A stretch of 64,000 nucleotides of DNA from Rhodocyclaceae bacterium (GCA_013426785.1 JACDZI010000001.1:93425-157424), one strand, 5' to 3'. Shown: positions 44,278 through 53,936, numbered from the stretch's first letter. The notes: generated by a model not told the origin, from the letters alone. Translations and numbers: made by a program.

Positions 44278-44294
44278 CTTAAGGCAGCCTTAGC
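44278..44294 (-). promoter_or_regulatory. PmrA-type box upstream of the flavin-reductase operon
   Basis: CTTAAG-N5-CTTAGC, 35 bases from the reductase ATG. It has the same hexamer and 11-base step as the boxes in front of the diheme-cytochrome operon. Confidence 0.55.
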
Positions 44295-44316
44295 GGAGCG
44301 CTCCTGCCTGCCCCCC

Positions 44317-45579
44317 TTACATCTCGAAGTGCTCCCGGATGCACTCTTCCAGAAGCTGACGTGCCTCTGCCTCGCTGCCGTTTTCAAGACGGGCAAAGAT
44401 GTCGGCAGCCATGGCACGAAAAATCGCCATCACTTCCGGATCAAAATGGCTGCCGGTATCGCGTTCAAGAATCGTCATGCTTGCAGCGAATCCCAGCGGT
44501 TCCTTGTACGGACGTTTTGAGCACAGCGCGTCGAACACATCGGCGACGGCAAAGATACGCGCCGCGAGGGGGATGTTCCCACCCGCCAGTCCGCGTGGAT
44601 AACCGCTGCCGTTCCACTTTTCGTGATGCGCTGCCACGACCCCCTGCGCACCATCAAGCCAGCCCATCCCGGTCACGATTTCCTCGCCCTGATCGACATG
44701 GGTGCGCATGATCTCCATCTCCCGGTCATCGAGCCTGCCGGGTTTCAGCAATATGGTGTCGGAAATGCCGATCTTGCCGACATCGTGCAGAAAACTGCCG
44801 GCGATCAGGGCCTGCATGTCACCTCCCTTCAGCCCCATGCGTTCGGCGATGCGGGCCGCGATCCACGCCACCCGGTAGTTGTGCGCGCCTGTATCGGAAT
44901 CGCGCTTGGCGATGGCCCGGCCGAGGGCCTCCATCATCGAGATGTGGGAATCGAGTACCTCGCGCGCCTTGCGTTCGTTGTCCGCCGACAGATAAACGAC
45001 GACCGGATAGAGCGCGGCCCCACACAACAAGGAGGCTAGGCCGACCATCAATGCCGTGACCAATGCCGTCGACATGATCTGCCGATGCTGCCAGTCGGGA
45101 ATGACGCGTACCCCTTCGAAATAGCCGGTAATGGGTCCGCTGGTCGCGGTTGCAACCAGATGCAACGGGACAAAAACCCTCAACACCCAGCCTGCGCCCT
45201 CAAGCTTGAGGCTTTCATAGGATGCAGTGGTATAGGACGGCTTGCCATGCTTCGGCAAGTCGGTCTCAATCACCTCGCCCTGATGGGTCAACTCTTCCGC
45301 GAGTTTGCCGCCCTGGCTGTCATAGATTTCGGCGATGTCGAACAAGCCACCCACAATGGTTTTCGCGGCGGCCGCGGCAAATTGGGCAGCCTGCGGGCCC
45401 GATAGGTCGAGTGCATTGTGATGATGCAGAAGCCGGCCTGATTCTTCAATGGCCAGGGCAACGACATTTTCTTCAGCACGCTCTTGTGCGACAAACCACG
45501 AGATCGGGCTGGCCAGCGATGCCAGTAATAAACTGACTGCGGCGATGCGCACTGCGGTACGTTTCTGGAATGGATTCAT
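44317..45579 (-). CDS. HD-GYP domain cyclic-di-GMP phosphodiesterase, membrane sensor
   Basis: A 420-residue protein with a helix at about 10-30, a periplasmic domain to about 170, and a second helix (STALVTALMVGLASLLCGAALYP). The HD-GYP domain follows, with the metal-binding FLHDVGKIG, HHEKWNGSGYP (the GYP motif) and IFAVADVFDALCSKRPYK. All signature residues are present, so it should hydrolyse c-di-GMP. It counters the GGDEF proteins in the window. Confidence 0.93.
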   Translation of the reverse strand: MNPFQKRTAVRIAAVSLLLASLASPISWFVAQERAEENVVALAIEESGRLLHHHNALDLSGPQAAQFAAAAAKTIVGGLFDIAEIYDSQGGKLAEELTHQGEVIETDLPKHGKPSYTTASYESLKLEGAGWVLRVFVPLHLVATATSGPITGYFEGVRVIPDWQHRQIMSTALVTALMVGLASLLCGAALYPVVVYLSADNERKAREVLDSHISMMEALGRAIAKRDSDTGAHNYRVAWIAARIAERMGLKGGDMQALIAGSFLHDVGKIGISDTILLKPGRLDDREMEIMRTHVDQGEEIVTGMGWLDGAQGVVAAHHEKWNGSGYPRGLAGGNIPLAARIFAVADVFDALCSKRPYKEPLGFAASMTILERDTGSHFDPEVMAIFRAMAADIFARLENGSEAEARQLLEECIREHFEM

Positions 45580-45702
45580 GATTCAACCCCTGCAACCCGG
45601 TCAATCTTAACGTATTTTAATCATCGCCATCGTCATGCCTGTAATGAAACTTACACCGCTGCTGACATGCGCTCGAATCGCCGCCTGGGTTAAACTCGCC
45701 GC

Positions 45703-46401
45703 ATGAAAACACATACCCTCCCCCGTTTGATGCTCGGCCTCGTCGCCGGGCTCTGGTTCGCCGCGAGCGCCCAAGCGCTGTCGCTGGCGGATATTTCCAG
45801 CAAGGATGCCGGCGGCGGCCTCAAGGAAGCCCTGATGCAGGGTGCCGGCAAGGCAGTCGACCTACTGGGCAAGACGGACGGCTTTCTCAAAAACGAGAAG
45901 GTCAGGATTCCCCTGCCTGACAGCATGCAGCAGGTCGAGGACCTGATGCGCGGCCTCGGCATGGGCAAACAGGCCGACGAACTGATTACCACCATGAACC
46001 GCGCCGCCGAGGTGGCCGTGCCCGAAGCGAAGAAACTGCTCGTCGATGCCGTCAAGCAAATGAGCGTCGAGGACGCCAAGGGCATCCTCAGCGGTGGCGA
46101 CGATGCCGGCACGCAATATTTCAAGCGCAAGACGTCAGAACCGCTCGGCCGGAAATTCCTGCCCATCGTCAAGAAGGCGATCGAAAAGGTCAAACTGGCA
46201 AAGACCTATGAGAAGTTTGCCAGGAAAGGCGCGCAATTCGGGCTGGTCAAGGAAAAGGACACCCACCTCGAAAACTACGTGACCGAGAAGGCGCTCGATG
46301 GCCTGTACCTGATGATCGCCGAGGAAGAAAAGGCGATCCGCAAGGATCCGGTCGGCGCGGCGGGCAGCCTGGCCCAGAAGGTGTTCGGCGCGCTCAAGTA
46401 A
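45703..46401 (+). CDS. DUF4197 periplasmic protein
   Basis: A 232-residue secreted protein of the DUF4197 family. The signal peptide ends AASAQALS. Family hallmarks are LKEALMQGAGKAVDLLGKTDGF, the segment IPLPDSMQQVEDLMRGLGMG and VTEKALDGLYLMIAEEEKAIRKDP. The function is unknown. It is divergent from the HD-GYP gene and followed by rep after six bases. Confidence 0.88.
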   Translation: MKTHTLPRLMLGLVAGLWFAASAQALSLADISSKDAGGGLKEALMQGAGKAVDLLGKTDGFLKNEKVRIPLPDSMQQVEDLMRGLGMGKQADELITTMNRAAEVAVPEAKKLLVDAVKQMSVEDAKGILSGGDDAGTQYFKRKTSEPLGRKFLPIVKKAIEKVKLAKTYEKFARKGAQFGLVKEKDTHLENYVTEKALDGLYLMIAEEEKAIRKDPVGAAGSLAQKVFGALK

Positions 46402-46407
46402 GCGGCG

Positions 46408-48390
46408 GTGCCGGGGCTCAACGCGCCGCAGCGCGAAGCGGTTCGCTATCAGGATGGCCCGTTGCTGGTGCTGGCCGGCGCGGGCAGCGGCAAGACCCGC
46501 GTCATCACCGAGAAGATCGCCTGGCTGATCGGCGAATGCGGTCTGGCGCCGCATCAGGTCACCGCGATCACCTTTACCAACAAGGCGGCGCGCGAGATGC
46601 GCGAACGGGCGACCCGGTTGATCGGTGAACGTGCGCAGGAAGTCGGCATCAGCACCTTCCATGCCCTCGGCGCGAAATTCCTGCGCATGGAAGCGAAGGC
46701 TGTCGGCCTCAAGCCGGGCTTTTCGATCTTCGATGCCGGCGACAGTGCCAACCTGTTCGCCGAACTGTTCAAGGACGCCGACAAGGTCCGCCTGAAATTC
46801 ATCCAGCAGCGCATCTCGCTGTGGAAGAACGCGCTGGTCGGCCCCGACGACGCGCAGCCTGAAAACGATCTCGAAGCTGCGGCGGCGCGCGCCTACGCCG
46901 ACTACGAGCGCACGCTCAAGGCCTACCAGGCCGTCGATTTCGACGACCTGATCAGACTGCCGGTGCAACTGCTGGAAAAGGACGAGGAGGTTGCCCGGCG
47001 CTGGCGTTCGCGCATCTGGTACCTGCTGGTGGACGAGTACCAGGACACCAACCGCTGCCAGAACCGGCTGATGCGCCTGCTGACCGGGGAACGTGCCGCG
47101 TTTACCGCCGTGGGCGACGACGACCAGTCGATCTACGCCTGGCGCGGCGCCGACATCGAGAACCTGCGCCAGTTGCAGGCCAATTACCCGCGCCTCAAGG
47201 TGATCAAGCTGGAACAGAACTACCGCTCGACCACACGCATCCTGAAGGCGGCCAACAGCGTGATCGGCCGCAACCCCAAACTGTTCGAGAAAAAGCTGTG
47301 GTCGGACAAGGGACATGGCGATGCCATCCGCGTGATGGCCTGCCGCGACGGCGAACACGAGGCGGAGTGGGTGGTGACGCGGCTGATGGCGCACAAATTC
47401 GAAAGCCGTGGCAAGTGGCGCGACTACGCCATCCTCTACCGCGGCAACCACCAGGCGCGGCTGTTCGAACAGCAACTACGCAACCAGAAGATTCCCTACG
47501 TACTGTCGGGTGGCCAGTCCTTCTTCGACAAGAGCGAGATCAAGGATGTCACCAGCTACCTGCGCCTGCTGGCTAACCCGGACGACGATCCAGCCTTCAT
47601 TCGCGCCGCCACGACACCGAAACGCGGCATCGGCGGCACCACGCTGGCGGCGCTTGGCCAGGCGGCAGGGCGCCGCCACCTGAGCCTGTTCGCCGCGATC
47701 TTCGCGCCGGGCATCGAGGCGGAGATCAAGGGGGCGCCGCTCGCCGCCCTGCGCGAATTCGGCGGCTTCATCAACCGCATCGAATGGCGCGCCAGTCGTG
47801 AAAGGGGCGGGCCGGCCGGGCAGGTGCTCGACGACCTGCTCAAGGCCATCGGCTACGAAGCCTGGCTGTTCGAAAACCAGGAAGTACGCAATGCCGAAGG
47901 CCGCTGCGCCAATGTCCACGACTTCGTCGCCTGGATTGCCGGCAAGGCGGAGGAAGAAATGAAGACCCTGATCGAGATGGCGCAGATGGTGGCGCTGGTG
48001 ACGATGCTCGACAAGCAGGATGAGCAAGCCGACGCCGTGCAACTGGCGACGCTACATGCGGCGAAAGGGCTGGAGTTCCGCCACGTCCATCTGGTCGGCG
48101 TGGAAGAGGGCGTGTTGCCGCATCGCGAGTCCATCGAGCACGGCAATGTGGAAGAGGAGCGCCGGCTGATGTATGTGGGCATCACCCGCGCGCAACTGTC
48201 GCTCAATTTGAGCTGGTGCGCGCGGCGCAAGCAGGGCAAGGAAATCTCCGAGCGAACCATTTCGCGTTTCATCGCTGAGATGGGGGATGACCTGAAGTTC
48301 GACGGCGCCGTCTCGGCAGAGCCGACTTTCGACAAGACGACGGGCAATGCGCGGCTGGCCAACTTCAAGGCCATGCTGCGCAAGACCTGA
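46408..48390 (+). CDS. rep: ATP-dependent DNA helicase Rep (UvrD/Rep family)
   Basis: A 660-residue superfamily 1A 3'-5' helicase that assists replication restart. It starts at GTG 46408. Motifs are LVLAGAGSGKTRV (Walker A), ITFTNKAAREMRERA, VDEYQDTNRCQ, GDDDQSIYAWRGA, KLEQNYRSTTRIL, LATLHAAKGLEF and MYVGITRA. A degenerate dispersed repeat is read near the C-terminus (AVSAEPTFDK), 60 bases before the stop. It is convergent with the HDOD gene. Confidence 0.95.
   Translation: MPGLNAPQREAVRYQDGPLLVLAGAGSGKTRVITEKIAWLIGECGLAPHQVTAITFTNKAAREMRERATRLIGERAQEVGISTFHALGAKFLRMEAKAVGLKPGFSIFDAGDSANLFAELFKDADKVRLKFIQQRISLWKNALVGPDDAQPENDLEAAAARAYADYERTLKAYQAVDFDDLIRLPVQLLEKDEEVARRWRSRIWYLLVDEYQDTNRCQNRLMRLLTGERAAFTAVGDDDQSIYAWRGADIENLRQLQANYPRLKVIKLEQNYRSTTRILKAANSVIGRNPKLFEKKLWSDKGHGDAIRVMACRDGEHEAEWVVTRLMAHKFESRGKWRDYAILYRGNHQARLFEQQLRNQKIPYVLSGGQSFFDKSEIKDVTSYLRLLANPDDDPAFIRAATTPKRGIGGTTLAALGQAAGRRHLSLFAAIFAPGIEAEIKGAPLAALREFGGFINRIEWRASRERGGPAGQVLDDLLKAIGYEAWLFENQEVRNAEGRCANVHDFVAWIAGKAEEEMKTLIEMAQMVALVTMLDKQDEQADAVQLATLHAAKGLEFRHVHLVGVEEGVLPHRESIEHGNVEEERRLMYVGITRAQLSLNLSWCARRKQGKEISERTISRFIAEMGDDLKFDGAVSAEPTFDKTTGNARLANFKAMLRKT
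48307..48329 (-). repeat. Dispersed repeat, copy 13 (degenerate, in frame near the rep 3' end)
   Basis: Reads GCCGTCTCGGCAGAGCCGAC then TTT; about four changes from the consensus. In frame as AVSAEPTF. Confidence 0.5.
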
Positions 48391-48399
48391 AGCTAGGAA

Positions 48400-49263
48400 C
48401 TACCGGTTTCCCCGGTCGAGGATCGCCTGCGCCGCTGCCACCACCTCCGCTTGTCGCTCGTCGTTCAGCCCGTTCATGTGCGACGCGAACCACGCGAGAC
48501 TGGCTGAAGGGATCAGGTGCTTGGCCTGGGCCAGGTCGTCTGGCAGCGCCGGGTTGTCGGCGCCGGTGGCGAGGTGGCGTGCGGTATCGAGATAAAGCTT
48601 GCAGAGGTTCGCTCGCACATTGTCGGCGCCGCGGATCAACTGGATCAGCAGGGGCGGCAGCGCCCACACGGTGGCGCACTTAAGCGAGAGGTCGCGGAAA
48701 CGGAAGCCGCAGGCGAGATTTTGTGCCTCGGCGGATCGGGCGGCACGGCCGCTGACCAGCGCATCCTCAGCCGCCAGGGGCAATTCGGGGGCGAAATGCC
48801 ACAGCAGCAGTTCGCCGATCTCGGCGAGCAAGGCGGCCATGGCGACTTCTTCGGGCGCGATGTCAAGGCGAGCCTTGCCCCACATCTGGGCGATCTGGCT
48901 GGCGAGAATGGCGCGGGCCGAGCAGCCCAGCAGGCCGAGATTGCCGGTACCGGTTTCGGGACTGCCCAGCAGCAGGTTGCGAAACCCCTTGACGCCGATT
49001 TGCATCACCGCGCCAAGTGGCGTGGTGGTGTCGTGGCCGAGCCGCTGGGTGCGGCGTTTTTCGGCCTCGCGCAGCAGGCGCAGACACAGGAAGGGATCGC
49101 TGATCACCAGCGAAGTCAGATCAGCAGCCGACAGGTTCTCACCCTGGGTTTCCTCCAGCGCCCGCAGCATCAGCTTGCTACGCCCCATGCAGGGGATGGC
49201 CTGGGCTGTCAGGTATGCCGCCCATTGATCGACGCCCCAGTGTTTCTGGTAATCCGTCAACAT
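48400..49263 (-). CDS. HDOD domain signalling protein
   Basis: A 287-residue HDOD protein. The domain spans about residues 20-215, with VISDPFLCLRLLREAEK, TTPLGAVMQIGVKGFRNLLLG and AALLAEIGELLLWHFAPEL; the metal-binding HD pair is absent, as usual in HDOD. The family links c-di-GMP and stress signalling but has no proven activity. It overlaps cca by seven bases and is last in the slt-epimerase-cca-HDOD operon. Confidence 0.87.
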   Translation of the reverse strand: MLTDYQKHWGVDQWAAYLTAQAIPCMGRSKLMLRALEETQGENLSAADLTSLVISDPFLCLRLLREAEKRRTQRLGHDTTTPLGAVMQIGVKGFRNLLLGSPETGTGNLGLLGCSARAILASQIAQMWGKARLDIAPEEVAMAALLAEIGELLLWHFAPELPLAAEDALVSGRAARSAEAQNLACGFRFRDLSLKCATVWALPPLLIQLIRGADNVRANLCKLYLDTARHLATGADNPALPDDLAQAKHLIPSASLAWFASHMNGLNDERQAEVVAAAQAILDRGNR

Positions 49264-50462
49264 GCTTTGAGCGCAGCGATGCGCGCCTCGCGAATACGCA
49301 ATGAAATCTGTACCGGATCGGCGCAGGCCTTGGCAATGGCGCCAGCATCGACGGCCTGCACGGCCGCCAGCGTCTGCCGCCAGAGAGGCGCCGGTGCATA
49401 GGGCCGTTCTGCGAATCCCAGCCGGCCACGATCGTCAGCCTCGCAGGCGCCCAGTACTTCGTCGAAGCGCGCCGGGCGGCGCAGCGCGTCGCAGCATTCG
49501 AGAATCTTCAGTTTCGTTTCAGGGCGCAATTCGGCGATCTTGGCCATGTCGCCGTGATAGCGGGCGACCAGTCGGGCCACGTCGCGGCATTCGGCCGGCA
49601 CGCGCAGGCGCTCGCACAACGGTTCGAGCAGTTCGACACTTTTCAGTTCATGGCCGAGGTGGCGCGGCAGGATATGGGCAGGCGTGACGCCCTTGCCAAG
49701 GTCGTGGGTCAGGGCCGCGAAGCGTGCCGGCAGCGACAGGCCGAGGCGTGCTGCCATGTCGATGACCATCATCACGTGCACGCCCGTGTCGATCTCCGGG
49801 TGGTAATCCGCGCGCTGCGGCACGCCCCACAGCCGGTCGAGTTCCGGCAGCAGTTTTGCCAGTGCGCCACAGGTACGCAGGGTTTCGAACATGCGTGACG
49901 GCATCGCTTCCATCAGGCTGCGGGCGAGTTCCTGCCAGACGCGTTCGGCCACCAGCGCATCGACCTCGCCGTTCTCCACCATCTGACGCATCAGCGCAAG
50001 GGTTTCCGGAGCCACCGAAAAATCCGCGAAGCGCGCGGCGAAGCGCGCCAGCCGCAGGATGCGCACGGGATCCTCGGCGAAGGCCGGAGAGACATGGCGC
50101 AACAGATGGTTTTGCAGATCATCCTGTCCGCCATAGGGGTCGATCAGCACACCCTCTTCGCTGCGCGCCATCGCGTTAATGGTAAGGTCGCGGCGTGCCA
50201 AGTCCTCGTCAAGCGTCACGTCGGGCGCAGCGTGGAAGGCGAAGCCGGCGTAGCCCGGCGCGGTCTTCCGTTCGGTCCGCGCCAGCGCGTATTCCTCATG
50301 AGTCTTGGGGTGCAGGAACACCGGGAAATCTTTGCCGACCGGTTTGAAGCCCTGGCCGAGCAACTGTTGCGGCGTGGCGCCAACGACCACCCAGTCGCGA
50401 TCCTGTACCGGCAGGCCGAGCAGTTCGTCCCGCACCGCGCCGCCGACGCAGTAGACCTGCAT
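49257..50462 (-). CDS. cca: Multifunctional CCA tRNA nucleotidyltransferase
   Basis: A 401-residue enzyme that adds or repairs the CCA end of tRNA. The catalytic head has VYCVGGAVRDELLGLPVQDRDWVVVG and the metal pair in that GGAVRD...DRD stretch, then RRDLTINAMA and DPVRILRLARFAARF. The C-terminal HD domain (LTHDLGKGVTP) indicates the bacterial form with phosphodiesterase and phosphatase activity. ATG 50462 is the family start. Confidence 0.95.
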   Translation of the reverse strand: MQVYCVGGAVRDELLGLPVQDRDWVVVGATPQQLLGQGFKPVGKDFPVFLHPKTHEEYALARTERKTAPGYAGFAFHAAPDVTLDEDLARRDLTINAMARSEEGVLIDPYGGQDDLQNHLLRHVSPAFAEDPVRILRLARFAARFADFSVAPETLALMRQMVENGEVDALVAERVWQELARSLMEAMPSRMFETLRTCGALAKLLPELDRLWGVPQRADYHPEIDTGVHVMMVIDMAARLGLSLPARFAALTHDLGKGVTPAHILPRHLGHELKSVELLEPLCERLRVPAECRDVARLVARYHGDMAKIAELRPETKLKILECCDALRRPARFDEVLGACEADDRGRLGFAERPYAPAPLWRQTLAAVQAVDAGAIAKACADPVQISLRIREARIAALKAC

Positions 50463-50466
50463 CGGA

Positions 50467-51342
50467 TCAGCCGGCCAGATAGCCGGGCACCACGTCGTCC
50501 AGCGTCGTGGCCGGCAGGCCGAAGGGCAAGGTGCAGCCGGCGGGACAAACATTCGGCACCTGCATCGAGCGGACGTTGTCGCGCGTCATCGGGCCGTTGG
50601 GCACGAATTCCATCAGGCGCGCCTGCAGGTAGGACAGGCTAAGGGGCAGGCCGATGATCGGGCGCGGATGGCCGCTGACCTGGCCGGCGTAGGCCACCAG
50701 TTCGCGCAGGGTATACACGCGCGGCCCGCCCAGCGGGTAGGTCTGCCCCTCGCTCTCGGGCCGGTCGAGGCTGGCGACCACGGCGGAGACGACGTCTTCG
50801 ATCCACACCGGCTGGAAACGCGCTTCCGGACAGGCGAGCGGCACCAGCGGGGCGATTTTCAGCAGCCCGGCGAACAGGGTGAGGAAGGAGTCGCCCTGAC
50901 CAAAAATGACTGAGGGCTGGAAGATCGTCGCGGCGGGGTAGGCAGCCTTCAGCGCCGCCTCGCCGGCCGCCTTGGTGCGCAAATAGATCGAGGGTGCATC
51001 CACGGCCGCGCCGAGTGAGGAGATATGCACCAGCCGAGATACCCTGGCCAACTGGGCAGCGCGGGCGATCTTGCCGGGCAGTTCGGCATGCACGCGCTGG
51101 AAGTCGCCCTTGAGCACGCCGACCAGGCTGATCGCGATGTCCTGGCCAGTCATCAGGCTGCCGAGCGCTGCCTCGTCATGGACGTCGGCAGCGATGATGG
51201 TGACACGCGGCACACCGACCAGATGCCGGGCGCGCTCCGGACTGCGCGTCGGCAGGGTCAGGGAAAAGTCGGCGCTGGCGAGACGGCGGGTCAGGGCAGT
51301 ACCGACAAAGCCGGCACCGCCGATCAGCAGGACTTTTCTCAT
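50467..51342 (-). CDS. NAD(P)-binding epimerase-like protein (NDUFA9-type SDR)
   Basis: A 291-residue atypical short-chain dehydrogenase of the group related to complex I subunit NDUFA9. The nucleotide site is LIGGAGFVGTALTRRL. A middle region has HISSLGA and YLRTKAAGE, with Ser and YxxxK in SDR positions. FQPSVIFGQGD follows. A dispersed repeat is read at residues 19-25 (RLASADFS), directly after the glycine-rich helix. It overlaps slt (four bases) and is followed by cca. Confidence 0.87.
   Translation of the reverse strand: MRKVLLIGGAGFVGTALTRRLASADFSLTLPTRSPERARHLVGVPRVTIIAADVHDEAALGSLMTGQDIAISLVGVLKGDFQRVHAELPGKIARAAQLARVSRLVHISSLGAAVDAPSIYLRTKAAGEAALKAAYPAATIFQPSVIFGQGDSFLTLFAGLLKIAPLVPLACPEARFQPVWIEDVVSAVVASLDRPESEGQTYPLGGPRVYTLRELVAYAGQVSGHPRPIIGLPLSLSYLQARLMEFVPNGPMTRDNVRSMQVPNVCPAGCTLPFGLPATTLDDVVPGYLAG
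51264..51288 (+). repeat. Dispersed 24-bp repeat, copy 14 (in frame in the epimerase)
   Basis: One change from the consensus. Read on the minus strand as RRLASADF, joined to the Rossmann helix. Confidence 0.87.
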
Positions 51343-53303
51343 GGCAGGCTCTCCGCAGGAGAGTCACCGAAGTCGCGCGGCCTTACGGTGCCAAGTCGCT
51401 GCGTCAGCGTCGGGTTCGGTCCGCCCATCAGGGCCGCATAGTGAATGGTGTTGGCCAGCACCTTCTTGACGTAATCGCGGGTCTCGTTGAAGGGGATGGA
51501 TTCGGCGTAGATGGCGCCTTCCAGCGCTTGGTCGGCGCGCCATTTGCGGGCCCGGCCGGGTCCGGCGTTGTAGGCGGCCGAGGCGAGCGCCGGATGGTTG
51601 TCGAGGCTGTCCATCACCATCTTCAGGTAGTTGGTGCCGAGCGTCACGTTGATGCCCATGTCGGTCACCCTAGCGGGATGGTAGTTCGCCATGCCGATCT
51701 TCTTGGCGACCCACTTGGCGGTCGCCGGCATCAACTGCATCAGACCCTTGGCGCCGGCGCCCGACTTGGCATCAAGGATGAAGCGGCTTTCCTGCCGCAC
51801 CAGCCCATAGACCCACGCCGGGTCGAGCCCGACCGTGCGCGCCTGAGGTTCCACCTGGCCGAGGAAGGGCGTCGGATAACGCTGGACGAAATCATGCTCG
51901 ATGCGGGTGCGGTCGGCCGTATTGATGGCACGGTCGATCACCTCCTGACGCCGCGCAAATTCGGCAGCGGCGAGTAGTTGGCGGTCATTCATTCCCTGCA
52001 GCGCCCAGTTCCACTCGCGCACGCCCTCGAGCCGCAGGTCGTTACGGATCAGCGCGATACCGCGCACGAGGCTGGGGTTCGCGGCGGCTGCGGCGATTTC
52101 CTCGGCGAAGGGCGGCAGGGCGCGGGATGGGATCAGGTAAGGCTCGCCGAGTGCCTCGCTGGCAAGGATGCCATAGAAGTTGGGCTGGCCGGCGATACGC
52201 TGGAACTGCAGGCGGGCACCTGCCGTGTCTTTGTTCACGGCCTGGGCACGGGCGCGCCAGTAGATCCATTCCGGCTGGGTGGCGAGCGTCTCCGGCAGGG
52301 CGGCGCTGGCGCGGGCGACGGCCGGCCAGTTGCCGGCGCGCAGGGCGGCACGGATGCGCCAGGCCTGCTGTTCTTCATCCATTGCCCCACCGAGGATTGC
52401 TGCTTGGTCGAACCAGGCGGTGGCTTCGGCCTGATGACCCATGGCGGCGGCGAGCGCGAACCGCCCCCAGACGAAGCTGCGCTCGGTAGTTGTAAAACGG
52501 GATTCGATGTCGCGCCAGCGGGCGGCGGCGACATGCACCTCGCCGCGTGCCATGCGCAGCACCGCGAACATCGCCAGTTCCCGGCTGCGCCGTGTGTCGG
52601 CATAGTCCGGGGGCAGCTTGGCGAGGTAGCGGACCGGGTGTTCGATGATCGATTGCAGCGAGAGCCAGGACGGTTCCTCCCGATCCGGTAGCCAGCCGGC
52701 GAGGACACGGGCTTCCTTAATTTTGCCCTGCGCGAGTTGCCGGCGCAGCCGTTCCCACAGCGCATCGGCGGGTAGTTCGCCAGCAGCCGCGAGCCTGCCC
52801 ATTGGCACCAGGCAGGGGTCGGCCAGCGCAACGGTGTTACCGAGCAGGGCGATTGCATCGGGAATGGCTTCGGGTTCGCCGAGGTGCAGGCGGATGTCGA
52901 GGCCGCGGCACTGCGCCTCGGCGTCGGGTCGCTGCAAGTGGGCGAACTGGATGCGTGCTTCACTCCAGTCCTCCTGGCGTATCAGCCATTTCAGCCAGTC
53001 GCCGCGCATCTTTTCGCCGAGATAGGTGCCCGCATGACGTTCGACGAAAGCCGCCACGCCGGCATCCGAACCGTCGTCCAACTGCTGGACAAGCTGGAAG
53101 TGCTCGGCCCAGGGGATGAGCGGATGAGTCTTGAGATTTACGACAGCTCGATTGAGTTTCGCCCGGTCACCCCTGGCGAAAGCATCGCGGACCACCGCGA
53201 AGGTGGCATCCTCGGCATGACCGGGCGCAGCCCAGGCTGGTACTACTAGCATCAGGACGCAGACCCCGACAACATGTATTAACGGTGCACTATTGATTAT
53301 CAT
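51339..53303 (-). CDS. slt: Soluble lytic murein transglycosylase
   Basis: A 654-residue periplasmic enzyme that cleaves peptidoglycan to anhydromuropeptides. The signal peptide runs to about residue 30 (PAWAAPGHAED). A long alpha-helical superhelix follows to about 480. The catalytic domain has the Glu in GLVRQESRFILDAKS (near 502), GLMQLMPATAKWVA, NVTLGTNYLK and ASAAYNAGPGRARKW. ATG 53303 gives a normal signal peptide; the ORF-track start is six codons earlier. Confidence 0.94.
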   Translation of the reverse strand: MIINSAPLIHVVGVCVLMLVVPAWAAPGHAEDATFAVVRDAFARGDRAKLNRAVVNLKTHPLIPWAEHFQLVQQLDDGSDAGVAAFVERHAGTYLGEKMRGDWLKWLIRQEDWSEARIQFAHLQRPDAEAQCRGLDIRLHLGEPEAIPDAIALLGNTVALADPCLVPMGRLAAAGELPADALWERLRRQLAQGKIKEARVLAGWLPDREEPSWLSLQSIIEHPVRYLAKLPPDYADTRRSRELAMFAVLRMARGEVHVAAARWRDIESRFTTTERSFVWGRFALAAAMGHQAEATAWFDQAAILGGAMDEEQQAWRIRAALRAGNWPAVARASAALPETLATQPEWIYWRARAQAVNKDTAGARLQFQRIAGQPNFYGILASEALGEPYLIPSRALPPFAEEIAAAAANPSLVRGIALIRNDLRLEGVREWNWALQGMNDRQLLAAAEFARRQEVIDRAINTADRTRIEHDFVQRYPTPFLGQVEPQARTVGLDPAWVYGLVRQESRFILDAKSGAGAKGLMQLMPATAKWVAKKIGMANYHPARVTDMGINVTLGTNYLKMVMDSLDNHPALASAAYNAGPGRARKWRADQALEGAIYAESIPFNETRDYVKKVLANTIHYAALMGGPNPTLTQRLGTVRPRDFGDSPAESLP

Positions 53304-53336
53304 CTTCCCAGAGTAGCACACTGATTTTCACTCACC

Positions 53337-53936
53337 ATGACAGATCACCCTGGGCAATCCCTTGTTAATTTCGCTACTGCCCGTGCTGCGCTGCGGCGCG
53401 AGAAGATCGCTGCCCGGCTGGCACTGCCGGCAACGGAGCATCAGCTTGCCAGCCGGCACATTCGCGACCGACTTCTGGCCTGGCTATTGCCGAGGCCACC
53501 CGGAATCATCGCCTTCTGTGCCCCGGTGCGGGCAGAGGTCGATTGCGAGCCCGTGATCCTCCGGCTGATCGAGGCTGGCTGGCTGGCAGCCATGCCGGTA
53601 GTGGTAATGCCTGCCGCACCGATGCAGTTTCGTGCCTGGACGCCAGAAACACCAATGACAGTCGACCCACATGGCATTCCCGTGCCGGAGACGCAGAACT
53701 GCCTTTCCCCCACCGTCGTGCTCTTGCCGCTGGTGGCCTTCGATCAGGCGGGCTATCGGCTCGGCTATGGCGGCGGGTATTTCGACCGCACGCTGGCGGT
53801 AGCAATGCCTCGCCCCTTGACGGTTGGCGTAGGTTTCGATCTGGCACGGGTGCCAACGACGCATCCTGGCCCTCAGGATTTCCCACTCGATGCCGTAGCT
53901 ACCGAATGTGATAGGCTGAATTTTAATAACTCTTGA
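53337..53936 (+). CDS. fau: 5-formyltetrahydrofolate cyclo-ligase
   Basis: A 199-residue enzyme that converts 5-formyl-THF to 5,10-methenyl-THF with ATP. The basic N-terminal stretch ALRREKIAARLALP and the signature LVAFDQAGYRLGYGGGYFDRTL are both present. It is divergent from slt with a 33-base gap. No 6S RNA is visible next to it, although the two are often neighbours. Confidence 0.93.
   Translation: MTDHPGQSLVNFATARAALRREKIAARLALPATEHQLASRHIRDRLLAWLLPRPPGIIAFCAPVRAEVDCEPVILRLIEAGWLAAMPVVVMPAAPMQFRAWTPETPMTVDPHGIPVPETQNCLSPTVVLLPLVAFDQAGYRLGYGGGYFDRTLAVAMPRPLTVGVGFDLARVPTTHPGPQDFPLDAVATECDRLNFNNS

Noticed and set aside
45606-45622. CTTAAC-N5-TTAATC between the HD-GYP and DUF4197 genes as a third PmrA-type site
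   Set aside because: The spacing is right but the second hexamer does not fit YTTAAK, and the region is AT-rich enough for a chance match.
46135-47475. 446-residue minus-strand ORF antisense to rep
   Set aside because: Shadow of the helicase gene with no recognisable domain.
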